Shown: piece after piece, positions 1 through 9,646 of the stretch | Layout: the number at the start of each line of letters is the position of its first letter | Position numbering within the stretch: the first letter of the stretch is position 1 | Assembly: GCF_002895435.1 (NCBI RefSeq) | Contig: NZ_POYJ01000010.1 | Location: 62,001 to 126,000, forward strand | Direction of reading: 5' to 3' | Length of the DNA: 64,000 nt | Source: Aquimarina sediminis | Lineage (GTDB): Bacteria > Bacteroidota > Bacteroidia > Flavobacteriales > Flavobacteriaceae | Notes under the pieces: model-generated | What the model was told of the DNA's origin: nothing | The model's input: the letters and a program-made list of their open reading frames with translations, nothing else | Databases searched by the model: none | Made by a program: the position numbers and the translations under genes

Positions 1-83
1 CTGTAAAACCGTAACAGTAAAGATGATAACCAGTACTATTTCGGTTTCAAGAAGCCCAAATATTATATCCTTTTCCGAAAATA

Positions 84-120
84 TTAAAGCCTTTACTACT
101 AGCGTAGATAAAGGCTTTAA
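84..120 (-). terminator. Probable terminator of the susCD unit
   Basis: A near-perfect dyad: arm 84-95 pairs with 109-120, an inner 4-bp stem (96-99 with 104-107) closes on the loop TAGC, and A108 is bulged. Read on the minus strand it follows the SusD stop at 250 and leads into a T-rich stretch (TATTTT). Nothing else convincing was seen in bases 1-249. An open frame at 2-139 has no start and no recognisable product. Confidence 0.55.
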
Positions 121-249
121 AAATTGGCTAATTCGTTAAATCAAATGAAGTATAGATCACATTATAATTTAACTTCTTTTATATCCGTCAGTTATAAACT
201 AACACAGATAAATCCATCTATAATATTTATAATTTTACCCAAAGATTAT

Positions 250-1686
250 TTAATTGTTTATGCTTTCATTAATGTTAGGGTTTGCATCTATTTCTTTTTG
301 TGGGATATTCAAATAAAACAGTTCACTGTCTACTGGAACATCGACTTCAACTCTATGATTAGGATCTCTATCAATAGGCAGACGATATCTTTTGGCATCA
401 AACCATTCTACACCTAGTTCGCCATAAAGTTCTTTACGTCTTTCTAACAGGATTTCATCTAATAATGCCTGCCCTGTATTAGAAGACATAATAGCATTAG
501 GATCTCGATCACTCTGTAAAGCAAAAAGCAGAGTATGAGCGGCACTTTCGTTACCCAAATGATATTGAGCTTCAGCATCAATAAGTACCATTTCAGATTT
601 TCTCATAAGTGAAACATCTGCTTCAAATACAAATGAAAATTTAGAGGTTACATATTCTCTATAAGGGGTAGTAACCCCATAGATGTCTGCAAATAGTTTC
701 CTAGAATCTGTATCTGAGAATTGATCAACAAAATTGGCATTAACATAGGTAGCCTTATAAAAACCTAAGGTATGATCTGTCATCCCATGAGGAGCATTAA
801 AAAAACCATGGGTTTCAACTTCATCTTGGTACATTCCCCAAATCCATTCGGGATCGGTCATATCCAAAAACCCTATTCCGTAATTTGAAGAAGGAACTGC
901 TGAAGCAGCATCTCCTCCATAAGCTACTCTGGCAGATGAAGATGCTAGTGTCCAATCATCCATAGTTACTAATAACACTCTGGCAAGAATACCATTGGCA
1001 ACGGCATTATTGATGTAACTTTTTCCTAACCTACTTTCAGGTAAATCTACGATAGCTTCTTTTAGATCAGATAAAATTAAATCATAAACCTCTTTTAGAG
1101 TGCTTGGTGGGTTACCCTCAGATTCTCCTGTCGCCGGAGTTGTGTATATCGGAAGCCTGGCAACATTCACATTATTTTTATAATTTGGGGCAAATTCTAA
1201 GGCTAATTGAAAATAATGAAATGCTCTCAGAGTTTTACCAACGGCAATAAACTCTTTTTTTGTATTTTCATCCAAATCACTATTGGTAACTTCTTCAATG
1301 AGTACATTGGCATAGTTAACGTTCTCATAAAGATAGTCCCAGGTAAAAATTGTTCTTCTAAAATTAGGGTCTCTATTCTCATGAGTATAATCAAACCTAT
1401 ACCAACTTGGGGACTGAATTAGATCATTCCCTTTAATTGTTCTGGCAAAATATATAGAATGTAATCCTGCTGTATCCAGATTTTCATGAATGGCTCTGAA
1501 ATTTCTTAATATTCCTGAAACATATGATTCTACAATGGTTCTGTTAGAAAATACTACTTCTGATGATAAGCCATTTGTATTTGTTGGTTCCTCTAAAAAA
1601 TCATCAGAACAATTAATTGTACATAAAGAGATTACAAGAACCAAAACTAACCTAACTGTTATATTATTAATACTATATTTTTTCAT
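250..1686 (-). CDS. SusD/RagB family nutrient-binding outer membrane lipoprotein
   Basis: This is a surface lipoprotein expected to cap its SusC partner and capture an oligosaccharide or other ligand. The chosen ATG at 1686 gives an N-terminus MKKYSINN followed by a hydrophobic stretch and a lipobox ending ..TINC, then SDDF as in many exported Bacteroidota lipoproteins. The longer reading from 1713 uses TTG and overlaps susC, so it is less likely. The body is alpha-helical and TPR-like, and the C-terminal half carries the usual SusD signatures (LIDAEAQYHLG, LLERRKELYGELG, FDAKRY). The length, 478 aa, is normal. It starts 17 bp after the SusC stop, so the two are one unit. No carbohydrate-active enzyme lies beside the pair inside the window, so the substrate cannot be named. 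Confidence 0.93.
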   Translation of the reverse strand: MKKYSINNITVRLVLVLVISLCTINCSDDFLEEPTNTNGLSSEVVFSNRTIVESYVSGILRNFRAIHENLDTAGLHSIYFARTIKGNDLIQSPSWYRFDYTHENRDPNFRRTIFTWDYLYENVNYANVLIEEVTNSDLDENTKKEFIAVGKTLRAFHYFQLALEFAPNYKNNVNVARLPIYTTPATGESEGNPPSTLKEVYDLILSDLKEAIVDLPESRLGKSYINNAVANGILARVLLVTMDDWTLASSSARVAYGGDAASAVPSSNYGIGFLDMTDPEWIWGMYQDEVETHGFFNAPHGMTDHTLGFYKATYVNANFVDQFSDTDSRKLFADIYGVTTPYREYVTSKFSFVFEADVSLMRKSEMVLIDAEAQYHLGNESAAHTLLFALQSDRDPNAIMSSNTGQALLDEILLERRKELYGELGVEWFDAKRYRLPIDRDPNHRVEVDVPVDSELFYLNIPQKEIDANPNINESINN

Positions 1687-1702
1687 TTTTCTCTTGATTT
1701 GA

Positions 1703-4700
1703 TTAAAATTCAACTATTAAGCCTCCTGCAATGGTCCTTGAAAGGGGAGATCGATTGCTTGTTGTACCATCAAAGCTTTGTTCTGGATCAATCCCTTTAT
1801 GAGATTGCCATGTAAACAAATTATCAGCTTGTAGAAAAAGTCTTAATCTATTACAACCAAACTTTTCTAATAAGGATTGATCAAAATTATACCCAAGGGT
1901 CAAACTTTTTAATCTTACAAAATCGTTTTTAAATAAAAACCGGGTAGAATTGTAACTATGAGAGTTGTTACTCGCTAATAATAGCGGAGTATCGGTTATA
2001 TCCCCCGGTTTTTGCCATCTGTTTAAGTTGTCTGGATGAGCAGATGCTCCAGGGCTGCTAAATGATCCCATCATGATGCTAGCATAATCTGTATCCAGCA
2101 ATTTTCCTCCAAAACTAAAATTGGTTAAGATATTTAAGTCAAATTGTTTAATTCTCAAAAAAGAAGTAAAACCACCAATTACATCTGGTAATGAAGAACC
2201 ACTCTCATAATCTGTAGCCTCTTCATAATCCTTGGTAGTTACTTTGTCTATCACATTGCCATCATCATCTAATACATCCATATACCACATCCCAAATCCA
2301 TCTTCGGGATCTACTCCTGCCCATTCTGGGATGTAAAAATCAAATAACGAATTACCTACTTTTAATAGTTTTGTACCACTTATGATTTCTTCCTGAGTCA
2401 ATTCAGTAATTTCATTTTTGTTTAAAGAAAAATTAATTCCTGTCGTCCAGGTAACATTGTCTGTTTTTATATTTGTAGAGTTTAAGGTTATCTCCCATCC
2501 GGAATTTTTGATAGCTCCAATATTGGTAGTAACAAACTCAACTCCCGCAGAAGGTGTTACGGGCTTATTAAAAATTAGATCTACAGATTCTTTGCTATAA
2601 TAATCTACTATACCTGTAATTACACCATTAAATAATCCGAAATCTACTCCTATATTAGAAGAGGCTGTTTTTTCCCAGCTTATAAGTGGATCGGCAACAC
2701 CACTTAATAAAAGACCATTGTTCCCTTCGTTATTCCATCCGGCAATATAGGTAGATTGATATGGGAATAATCCTATTCCTCTATTATTTCCTGACTCACC
2801 ATAGGATGCTCTAAGTTTAAGTAGTGATATGGTGTTACTATCAGATAGAAAGTGTTCATTGGAAACAATCCAACTGGCACCTGCAGAAAAGAAGTTTCCC
2901 CATCTGGTTTCTTCTTTAAATCTTGTAGAACCATCCCTTCTGGCAGAAAATTCGGTATAATATCTTTGATCAAAGTTATAAGCAACCCTTCCCATATAAC
3001 TGTTTAATCTTTCTGTCTCTATATTTCCACTTACGCTTTCTGGAGTGGTACTGGCATCAAGATTCATTACGTCTGGTAAAAACCCGGTTCCCGATGCTGA
3101 TAATCTATCGAGTTCATAAGTATAGGCTTCGGTAATTGCATCTGCTGAAACATGATGCTTACCAAAATCCTTTTTGTAATTTAAGCTCTGTATTGCATTT
3201 ACTGTAGAGGTAATATTTCTGGTTTGAGTGACTCTACCTCCAACATTAGTAGCAAAACCGAATAGGTCATCGGTAAAACTAAAAGAATCAAAAAGATAAT
3301 TCTCATAACTAAACTGGGTTTTAAACTTCAATCCATCTACAATTTTGAGTTCTGCAAATGCGTTCCCAAGATAGTTTATATTTTTTCTTTGTTCTTTACC
3401 CAAAAGGATATATGAAAGAATATTTTCACCTCCTCTTGCAGTTCGAACACTATTAATAGGTTGCCCTGTAACGTAACCATTACCAAGGTCAAAGACTAGA
3501 TTTCCTGTTTCATCTCTATGAAAATTTCCCTCCGCATCCCTAGCGTAAACAGGATAAATTCCAGAAACACCATAGATCCATGAAATGGCTTGTACTACAC
3601 TATTACTGGTCTGATCAGGACTTCCTGAATTTGAACGAGAAAAACTGGTATTAAGACCTACCTTTAACCAATCCGTAACCTGAGATTCCAGGTTTAATCG
3701 AGTTGATATTCTTTCAAAGTCAGAAGAAATGACAGGTCCTTCTTCGTTTAAATAATCTATTGACATAAAGTATGTCGACCTTTTATCTCCTCCTGAAAAG
3801 TTAAGGTTATGATTCGTCCTAAGGACATCTCTTCTAATCACTTCTTTTTCCCAATCTGTCTCCCACAATAAAGCGGCTCCTGGTACTAAATTACCATTTT
3901 CATCAATAGGATTAGAAACGTTATAAGGATTATACCCCAGATGATCCACTAATTGGGCAGATGCATTTTGGGCTGCTATAGAAGCACTTTGCGCATTAAC
4001 ATACTGGTTGGTGTTTTTTAGTGCTTCCCAGGTGAGTTTCATATTATCTTCGGTACCTAATAAGTCATGAATTCCTACAGCTGGATTAGAAAAACCTATC
4101 TGTGATCTAAACGTTATTGATGGTGCTGTTTCTTTTCTACCTTTTTTGGTGGTAATTAGAATCACACCATTTGCTCCCCTTGATCCATATAATGAGGTTG
4201 AAGAGGCATCTTTTAACACAGAGATTGATTCAATTTGATCTTGGCTAATTGTGTTTAAATTTCCGTTAAAGGCAGCTCCATCAACTACTATCAGAGGAGC
4301 TTGTGCTGCATTGATACTACCAAAACCTCTAATTCGTATATCTGGATTATTACCAGGTTGCCCTCCTGAAGTGAGTATATTTACTCCTGGTACGGCTCCC
4401 TGAATTGCTCTTAATGGCGAGGTTGCTTGTTGATTAGAGATAGTTTCTGAAGAAACTGAACTAATAGATCCTACAAGTGACTTTCTTGATTGATTACCAT
4501 AAGCGACAACCACAACTTCTTCGAGAATGCTATTATCAGTAAACAGTACTACATCTATTTTATCTGTAGATTTTTTAACTATTCTTTCTTCGGTTTTCAT
4601 ACCGACATAACTAAAGACAAGCGTTTGCCCTTCTTTGGCTTCGATAATATATTCGCCATCAAAGTCCGTTACAACTCCGATCTTGGTGCCTTTAATAAGT

Positions 4701-5173
4701 ACATTGGCTCCAGGGATAGGGTTTCCATCAAGAAAAGTTACTACTCCAGTAATTTGTTGTTGAATGTCTTTTTTTTGTACAGCTTCGTTTTTAGTAGTTC
4801 TGTTGCTATTGGATATTTTGTTTATAATAATTTGTTTATCAAAATATTCTATGGATACATCAAACTGTTTTAACAACTTATTCAGCACATCAGAAGTTTT
4901 TTCTTCTTTAACTGATATATCTACAATATCATTAGTTTCAAAAACATCTTTTTCATACAAAAACTTGTAGTCTGTTTTGCGTTCTATTTCATTAAGTACA
5001 GATTTAATGGTCGCTTCTTTCATATCTAAGGTAATTATGGTATTCTGCGAATATGAATTTGCATGAGATTGAAAGAAAGACACGATAAATAAAAGATAAA
5101 TAAACTTTTTTCTTAAGTTTCTTTTTAGACAATAACGGGATAGTATTCCCTTTAAAGTAGCGGGTATGTTCAT
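1703..5173 (-). CDS. SusC/RagA family TonB-linked outer membrane protein with STN domain
   Basis: A TonB-dependent importer of 1156 aa. In order: signal peptide (about 20-45, hydrophobic, ending near SYSQN), STN domain (about 45-118), carboxypeptidase-regulatory-like domain (about 140-215; GNPIPGANVLIKGTKIGVVTD), plug domain (about 220-345, with IRIRGFGSINAAQAPLIVVDG and SISVLKDASSTSLYGSRGANG), then the beta barrel ending in the usual aromatic C-terminus (LIVEF). The STN domain is characteristic of SusC proteins controlled by a FecR-type anti-sigma/ECF sigma pair, but no such pair is next to it in the window. It is directly followed by the SusD gene. The 760 bp upstream are non-coding. The ligand is unknown. 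Confidence 0.94.
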   Translation of the reverse strand: MNIPATLKGILSRYCLKRNLRKKFIYLLFIVSFFQSHANSYSQNTIITLDMKEATIKSVLNEIERKTDYKFLYEKDVFETNDIVDISVKEEKTSDVLNKLLKQFDVSIEYFDKQIIINKISNSNRTTKNEAVQKKDIQQQITGVVTFLDGNPIPGANVLIKGTKIGVVTDFDGEYIIEAKEGQTLVFSYVGMKTEERIVKKSTDKIDVVLFTDNSILEEVVVVAYGNQSRKSLVGSISSVSSETISNQQATSPLRAIQGAVPGVNILTSGGQPGNNPDIRIRGFGSINAAQAPLIVVDGAAFNGNLNTISQDQIESISVLKDASSTSLYGSRGANGVILITTKKGRKETAPSITFRSQIGFSNPAVGIHDLLGTEDNMKLTWEALKNTNQYVNAQSASIAAQNASAQLVDHLGYNPYNVSNPIDENGNLVPGAALLWETDWEKEVIRRDVLRTNHNLNFSGGDKRSTYFMSIDYLNEEGPVISSDFERISTRLNLESQVTDWLKVGLNTSFSRSNSGSPDQTSNSVVQAISWIYGVSGIYPVYARDAEGNFHRDETGNLVFDLGNGYVTGQPINSVRTARGGENILSYILLGKEQRKNINYLGNAFAELKIVDGLKFKTQFSYENYLFDSFSFTDDLFGFATNVGGRVTQTRNITSTVNAIQSLNYKKDFGKHHVSADAITEAYTYELDRLSASGTGFLPDVMNLDASTTPESVSGNIETERLNSYMGRVAYNFDQRYYTEFSARRDGSTRFKEETRWGNFFSAGASWIVSNEHFLSDSNTISLLKLRASYGESGNNRGIGLFPYQSTYIAGWNNEGNNGLLLSGVADPLISWEKTASSNIGVDFGLFNGVITGIVDYYSKESVDLIFNKPVTPSAGVEFVTTNIGAIKNSGWEITLNSTNIKTDNVTWTTGINFSLNKNEITELTQEEIISGTKLLKVGNSLFDFYIPEWAGVDPEDGFGMWYMDVLDDDGNVIDKVTTKDYEEATDYESGSSLPDVIGGFTSFLRIKQFDLNILTNFSFGGKLLDTDYASIMMGSFSSPGASAHPDNLNRWQKPGDITDTPLLLASNNSHSYNSTRFLFKNDFVRLKSLTLGYNFDQSLLEKFGCNRLRLFLQADNLFTWQSHKGIDPEQSFDGTTSNRSPLSRTIAGGLIVEF

Positions 5174-5888
5174 ATTATTGGGGTTTAAAAATTATTCTGT
5201 TCTATAATCATATAAAGAAATCGAAAACACACAGGTTATCGATTTTCATTTACCCCCAAATAGTAAAGATTGAAAAAGCGGTTTATTCGTTAAGATTCTG
5301 TTAAATTAAAAAATAAAATCCTGATTACCAAATGATTGTTTTTTTTAAAAACAAAATCATTAAATTTTTTAAACATTATCTCCATCGAATTAAGGAATTA
5401 TCAACACGCTATTTAACCACTATATTTTTATGGTTTTACCGTAATTAATAAATTGATTTTCTCTAGATATAACGGTGTTTTAGACTTTTTTTACAGAACT
5501 GTTAACGGCATACTATCTAATACATAAAACTATCTTTATTCTCTACTCATTTTTTCTCCCTAATATTTTTTCAAAAAAAATATTTTTCCCACCAAATTAT
5601 GTAATTAGAATTACATTTTTGAGCCCCAAAATGAAGTTCTAATATATATTCTGAGTTGCAAATTGAAGTATTTGGACAATCGTTTTACAATTACTTTGAA
5701 AAGATATTTAACACAATGAATTTGTATTGATAATTAGAAAATGTTCTTTCTGTAGTTTAGAGTGGTTTTGATTTCAAAAGGCTCCATTACCACTTCATCA
5801 TAATTAATATTCTTTTGTTTACAAATCATTACCAGGATAAAACCCATAACACAAAAACAATTTATTACCTATGGCGGTAAAAAAGAAA
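5174..5888. other. Non-coding region upstream of susC
   Basis: This AT-rich stretch has no open frame with protein-like features. It must hold the susC promoter (minus strand), but I could not find an exact TAnnTTTG match at a sensible distance. A 13-mer, GGTTTTACCGTAA at 5432-5444, recurs exactly at 32688-32700 in another long upstream region and may be a shared regulatory site. Confidence 0.5.
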
Positions 5889-5910
5889 AGCGATAACCTT
5901 TGTTATCGCT
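5889..5910 (-). terminator. Rho-independent terminator of the TOMM operon
   Basis: A 9-bp perfect stem (AGCGATAAC / GTTATCGCT) with a 4-base loop lies 26 bp beyond the stop of the radical SAM gene. On the minus strand it is followed by TTTTCTTTTTT, a classical intrinsic terminator. It marks the end of the operon that begins at 18582. Confidence 0.88.
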
Positions 5911-5935
5911 ATAAAAAATGTTTTTTTACTACTAA

Positions 5936-7222
5936 CTATACCACCTGTTCGGTAGTTTTAGATTCTTTACTAAACAAGGCGATCAAATCTCCGGCATTTT
6001 TGGTCGTCTCACTATAAGGTATAAGTTTAATTGTTCCTTCTCCTTCCATATTTGGTGGTGCTTGCAATGATTTTAAAACAAAATACTTTTGATCATTGAT
6101 AGTAACTACACCGTCTAGTAATGTTCTATGTAGATCATTCATAAACACTGGACCTCTCACTGTTCTGGCTAAACCTGTTGTTTGCTTTTGTGCGGTCTGA
6201 AAAACCTGTAATGCTTTTGCTAATGGGATTCTAAAACATGATTCAGAGTTGTGATCAGCTTCGATAAACATATAGTACGGGATCATCCCCAAGGCAATTT
6301 GAGCGTTCCACAGTGAACTCCAATCTTCGGGTGTATCGTTTATTCCCTCTACGATGGGTCCTTGACAACGTATTACAGTACCAGTATCTCTAATTCGTTG
6401 TATAGCTTCTTTGACTACGTCATTTTCAAGCTCTCTAGGGTGTGTAAAATGCGCACACAGGTTAAGGTGCTTTCCTTTTGACTGGATGTATCGAAATAAT
6501 GCCAACAATTCATCTGCATCTTTATCTGTAGTAAATCTATAAGGCCACCAAGCCAATGATTTAGAACTTATACGAATTACTTTTACCGAATCTATTTCTA
6601 GAATCGGATCTATATATTTTTGTAATGTTTTGGCTTTAAGGACTAATGGGTCTGCTCCTGTAAACAATACATCTGTAATCTCAGGGTGCTCTTTTAAGAA
6701 CGCTACAGGTTCGTTAGGATCTGAGTATGAAGAATTTTGCTGAGCTTCTTTATTATTAAACATGATCCATCTAAAGCAGTAGGAACAATAAGAATGACAG
6801 GTTTTTGCCATGGGGTCAGGAAACAAGCTTACAATAGTTTCAAAATTACTGTACATCCCCCTTACACGTTCTCCGTTTACTTTAGGAAGACTGGTTTCTG
6901 CATGTTTTACTTCTGGGTACATCTTCCTCTTTACCTTTTGAACAAACGGAATCAATGTTTTTTCATCTAGTCCACTTTGATATAAAAGGAGTAGCGAATT
7001 GAAATCTACAGATTGTAGCATTTCTTTTCTGGGAAAAATAAGTTTATAAATAGGATCATTGGGTACGGCATCCCAATCTATTAGATGTTCTAAAACATAG
7101 GTATTCACTTTAAAATGAAAAACACTTGACAAAATATCAAACACTTGTCTCTCTGCACTTGGTAGTTTTTGATAATACTTCGTTTTTTTAAACGACGTAT
7201 TATTATAAGATATAAACTTCAT
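5936..7222 (-). CDS. KamA/lysine 2,3-aminomutase-like radical SAM protein, TOMM-associated
   Basis: A radical SAM enzyme related to lysine 2,3-aminomutase. The cluster-binding CxxxCxxC is visible at C142, C146 and C149 (KTCHSYCSYCF), followed by family-type segments such as VLFTGADPLVL and IRCQGPIVEGIND. Genuine lysine 2,3-aminomutases bind PLP through the lysine of a glycine-rich PGGGGK motif. In the equivalent place this protein reads RGPVFMNDLHRTLLDG, with no such motif, so I infer it does not carry out PLP-dependent amino migration. It is the last gene of the operon, 14 bp after the YcaO gene, and probably acts on the same substrate or a precursor of it. The reaction is unknown. Length is 428 aa, close to the family norm. 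Confidence 0.88.
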   Translation of the reverse strand: MKFISYNNTSFKKTKYYQKLPSAERQVFDILSSVFHFKVNTYVLEHLIDWDAVPNDPIYKLIFPRKEMLQSVDFNSLLLLYQSGLDEKTLIPFVQKVKRKMYPEVKHAETSLPKVNGERVRGMYSNFETIVSLFPDPMAKTCHSYCSYCFRWIMFNNKEAQQNSSYSDPNEPVAFLKEHPEITDVLFTGADPLVLKAKTLQKYIDPILEIDSVKVIRISSKSLAWWPYRFTTDKDADELLALFRYIQSKGKHLNLCAHFTHPRELENDVVKEAIQRIRDTGTVIRCQGPIVEGINDTPEDWSSLWNAQIALGMIPYYMFIEADHNSESCFRIPLAKALQVFQTAQKQTTGLARTVRGPVFMNDLHRTLLDGVVTINDQKYFVLKSLQAPPNMEGEGTIKLIPYSETTKNAGDLIALFSKESKTTEQVV

Positions 7223-7236
7223 AATCAGATATCATT

Positions 7237-9495
7237 TTAAATAAAAATACTCAAAGGGTTTAATTGTGATTCTGCATAGGGTTTTTCTAGTTTTCCCATT
7301 TTTACAGGTACATCGTATAATCTTCCTGCTGCCGTACGCCTCCAGAAATGTCTTAATCCTGGTACGATTACTTTAGCTACAGGCAGCCCTATATCAGGCT
7401 GTGTTAGGTCTACCACTAATGTCTCTAACCCATGTTTTTTTGTGGTATGAATACAAAATTGCACACTATCATAAACGGTGGGATCGCATAACTGAGAATA
7501 ATCAGTTTGCATATTTTTTAGCTCTCCCGCCATAGGTACCAGGTAGTCATTATTTTGAAGAGTGGCAGTATCAAGCCAGCTGACAAAAATCTGGTCTGTG
7601 GTCAAATAGGTTTCTTTTTCGCTCATCACTACCGGAAGTAGCTGATTAAGTTCTATAATTGCCCTTTCTAGTGCAATATGTGCATCTATATGTGCTCCAA
7701 AAGCGTATAAAATTTTGTCCTTACCATCTTCTTCTAGATTATGACTAACCGCAACAAATACAGGAATATTAAGATCTGTGGTAATATCCAGAACATATAA
7801 ACTTCTGTTTATACTCTTATAATACGCTACCATCTGATTAATATATGGATTCTGGGCAGTCTCCAGATCTATCGCCGAATATCTAATTCGATTATACCAC
7901 CAGATTGCTGCTGCATCACGTTCTACAAGCTCTAAAAATCCTTGTAGAATAGCTTCTTCAATGGTATTTCCTGCGGCACAACCATTAGAGTCCGGATAGG
8001 CATATAGCTTTTTTTCATCATCGGCAGGATATTGCGCATAACAGTAGCATGAAGGAAGGTATTTAAATTTTTCATCTGTAAGGCTATATACAGGTGTCCA
8101 ATCCATTTCTTTATTAGCATCGAAAGGAATTGGAATCAGGGAATAAAACTTGGTGCTTTTTTCATTAATATGTTCACGATTATGATATTGGTCATCGCTA
8201 TATAGCATACATGAATTAGGATGAATCGCATCTTGAAGTTCATCAAAAGTAGCTGAAATGGTATATGTTTTTCCTTGATACATTAAACTATAGCGCTCTA
8301 TAGCTTCGCACAATGCTCCTGTTTTGGCTTGTATTGCTGTTCTTCCTTTACCTCCGTTAGCACTTCGAAGGTGTAGATTTAACCAGAATAATGAAGAACT
8401 TTGCAACGCTAAATTTTTTCCCGAACCAAAATTATAGATAGGTGTATTTTTTATTGGATGATACTCTTTTAGATAAGGGACTATGCCTGTGATATCACTT
8501 ACATGATGCTGATATCGTTCTAGAGTTTCTTCTGGTTTTACAGTACGATATCCTCCTGGATTATCAGCTATTATAACTTGAGGTTGTAAAAGAATCGGTT
8601 CTGGATGTTGCTGAGTGATCTCTTCATCGCCGCAAGCCTCGCACTGTGGTCGTTTTACTATTTTGTGCCTTATTCTACTACCTGTCTTGGCTGTTAGTGC
8701 AATAAGTGTATTAAATAACACTTCATTTTGACCATGGTACAACCAGGAAACCAGTTCTGAAATTGCTACACTTATCCCCCATTGACTGGATAAAGGATGG
8801 CTTACCAAAGGACGATCAATAGTTTCGTTTGTTTTGGCTAATGCTCTATATAATTTGTTCTCCTGATCATGAAGCACCAATCTATGCTGTAAACACTTCC
8901 AACAGGCGTTATCCTTCTTATCAGGAGTTATAAGTGGTCCAATATACGGTGTTGTTCCATGGATTTTTAGTAACAGTATAGATGTATTATTCTCAATCGC
9001 CTCTTTATTAATCACCTCTAAATCAGGATGCAAATAGTCTGAGGTAAGTACAATAGTTACATACGGGACGTCTGAATATTGTAAACCCGTTTCTGCACAC
9101 ATTTTCTTAAAAGCTTCTCCATTTGCCGAACCAACCGTTTTAAGGGCAATCGTTTTGGTTTTAAACACAGAAGATAATCTTTGGATATCATACCCCAACT
9201 CTTCCCAATAGGCGCTTTGTTCTGGCGTAAATACTGGTTCTGCATGTGTGATATACCCCTCAGTTTCCAATTGGTGTAAGGTAATTAATACTTCACTTAG
9301 ATTCCCTTTATATTGATGATAATTAGCTACCAGTTCTTCTTTGGTAACCGCAGTACCACTAATCGCATCCAGTAACTGAATAGCCAGTGGAGATTGCAGT
9401 ACTACACTATCCTGCTCTGAAGACATGATGGTATACTTATCATTAATTTTTACTTTGGCGTATTTCTCTTTAATTCTGTAAAATGTATCAGGCAT
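7237..9495 (-). CDS. TOMM leader-binding/YcaO cyclodehydratase fusion
   Basis: A single-chain cyclodehydratase of 752 aa that should convert Ser/Thr/Cys side chains of a peptide into azolines using ATP. Residues 8-83 look like a winged-helix RiPP recognition element (ending LHQLETEGYI). About 110-300 is the E1-like/ocin-ThiF-type scaffold, with two zinc-type Cys pairs C198/C201 (CWKC) and C285/C288 (CEAC). About 320-752 is the YcaO domain, with GGKGRTAIQAKTGALCEAIE (381-400) and the strongly conserved EEAILQGFLELVERDAAAIW (513-532). It matches the fused architecture modelled in TIGR03882. The C-terminus (NPLSIFI) lacks the PxPxP tail of many azoline-forming YcaO proteins, so the chemistry may differ. 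It follows the four candidate substrate genes and precedes the radical SAM gene. No flavin dehydrogenase gene is in the operon, so azolines might remain unoxidised. Confidence 0.9.
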   Translation of the reverse strand: MPDTFYRIKEKYAKVKINDKYTIMSSEQDSVVLQSPLAIQLLDAISGTAVTKEELVANYHQYKGNLSEVLITLHQLETEGYITHAEPVFTPEQSAYWEELGYDIQRLSSVFKTKTIALKTVGSANGEAFKKMCAETGLQYSDVPYVTIVLTSDYLHPDLEVINKEAIENNTSILLLKIHGTTPYIGPLITPDKKDNACWKCLQHRLVLHDQENKLYRALAKTNETIDRPLVSHPLSSQWGISVAISELVSWLYHGQNEVLFNTLIALTAKTGSRIRHKIVKRPQCEACGDEEITQQHPEPILLQPQVIIADNPGGYRTVKPEETLERYQHHVSDITGIVPYLKEYHPIKNTPIYNFGSGKNLALQSSSLFWLNLHLRSANGGKGRTAIQAKTGALCEAIERYSLMYQGKTYTISATFDELQDAIHPNSCMLYSDDQYHNREHINEKSTKFYSLIPIPFDANKEMDWTPVYSLTDEKFKYLPSCYCYAQYPADDEKKLYAYPDSNGCAAGNTIEEAILQGFLELVERDAAAIWWYNRIRYSAIDLETAQNPYINQMVAYYKSINRSLYVLDITTDLNIPVFVAVSHNLEEDGKDKILYAFGAHIDAHIALERAIIELNQLLPVVMSEKETYLTTDQIFVSWLDTATLQNNDYLVPMAGELKNMQTDYSQLCDPTVYDSVQFCIHTTKKHGLETLVVDLTQPDIGLPVAKVIVPGLRHFWRRTAAGRLYDVPVKMGKLEKPYAESQLNPLSIFI

Positions 9496-9552
9496 TATCA
9501 GGGAGTTCTCTTAAAGGTGTTTAATTCTAGAATATCAAGTTTTTAAACCAAT

Positions 9553-9595
9553 AATCAATGTCGTTTTATAAGTCTTTTACAAAACGACATAGATT
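9553..9595 (-). promoter_or_regulatory. Intercistronic hairpin between candidate substrate genes and YcaO gene
   Basis: ATGTCGTTTT (9558-9567) pairs perfectly with AAAACGACAT (9581-9590). After one mismatch the stem continues with four more pairs on each side (9553-9556 with 9592-9595). The loop is 13 nt. No T-run follows on the minus strand, so this is not a simple terminator. It could stabilise the upstream message, act as a processing site, or attenuate expression so that substrate exceeds enzyme. That role is inference. Confidence 0.55.
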
Positions 9596-9646
9596 ATGAG
9601 TTATGAATATAAGGTCAAACAAGGTTTGCCTATAAAAATTCATCCT

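Noticed and set aside
2..139. Open frame at the left edge as the end of a gene
   Set aside because: No start in the window, no recognisable protein, and it contains the terminator-like dyad.
4490..4873. 127-aa plus-strand frame
   Set aside because: Lies opposite the SusC gene in low-complexity Phe/Ile/Tyr composition; a shadow of the real gene.
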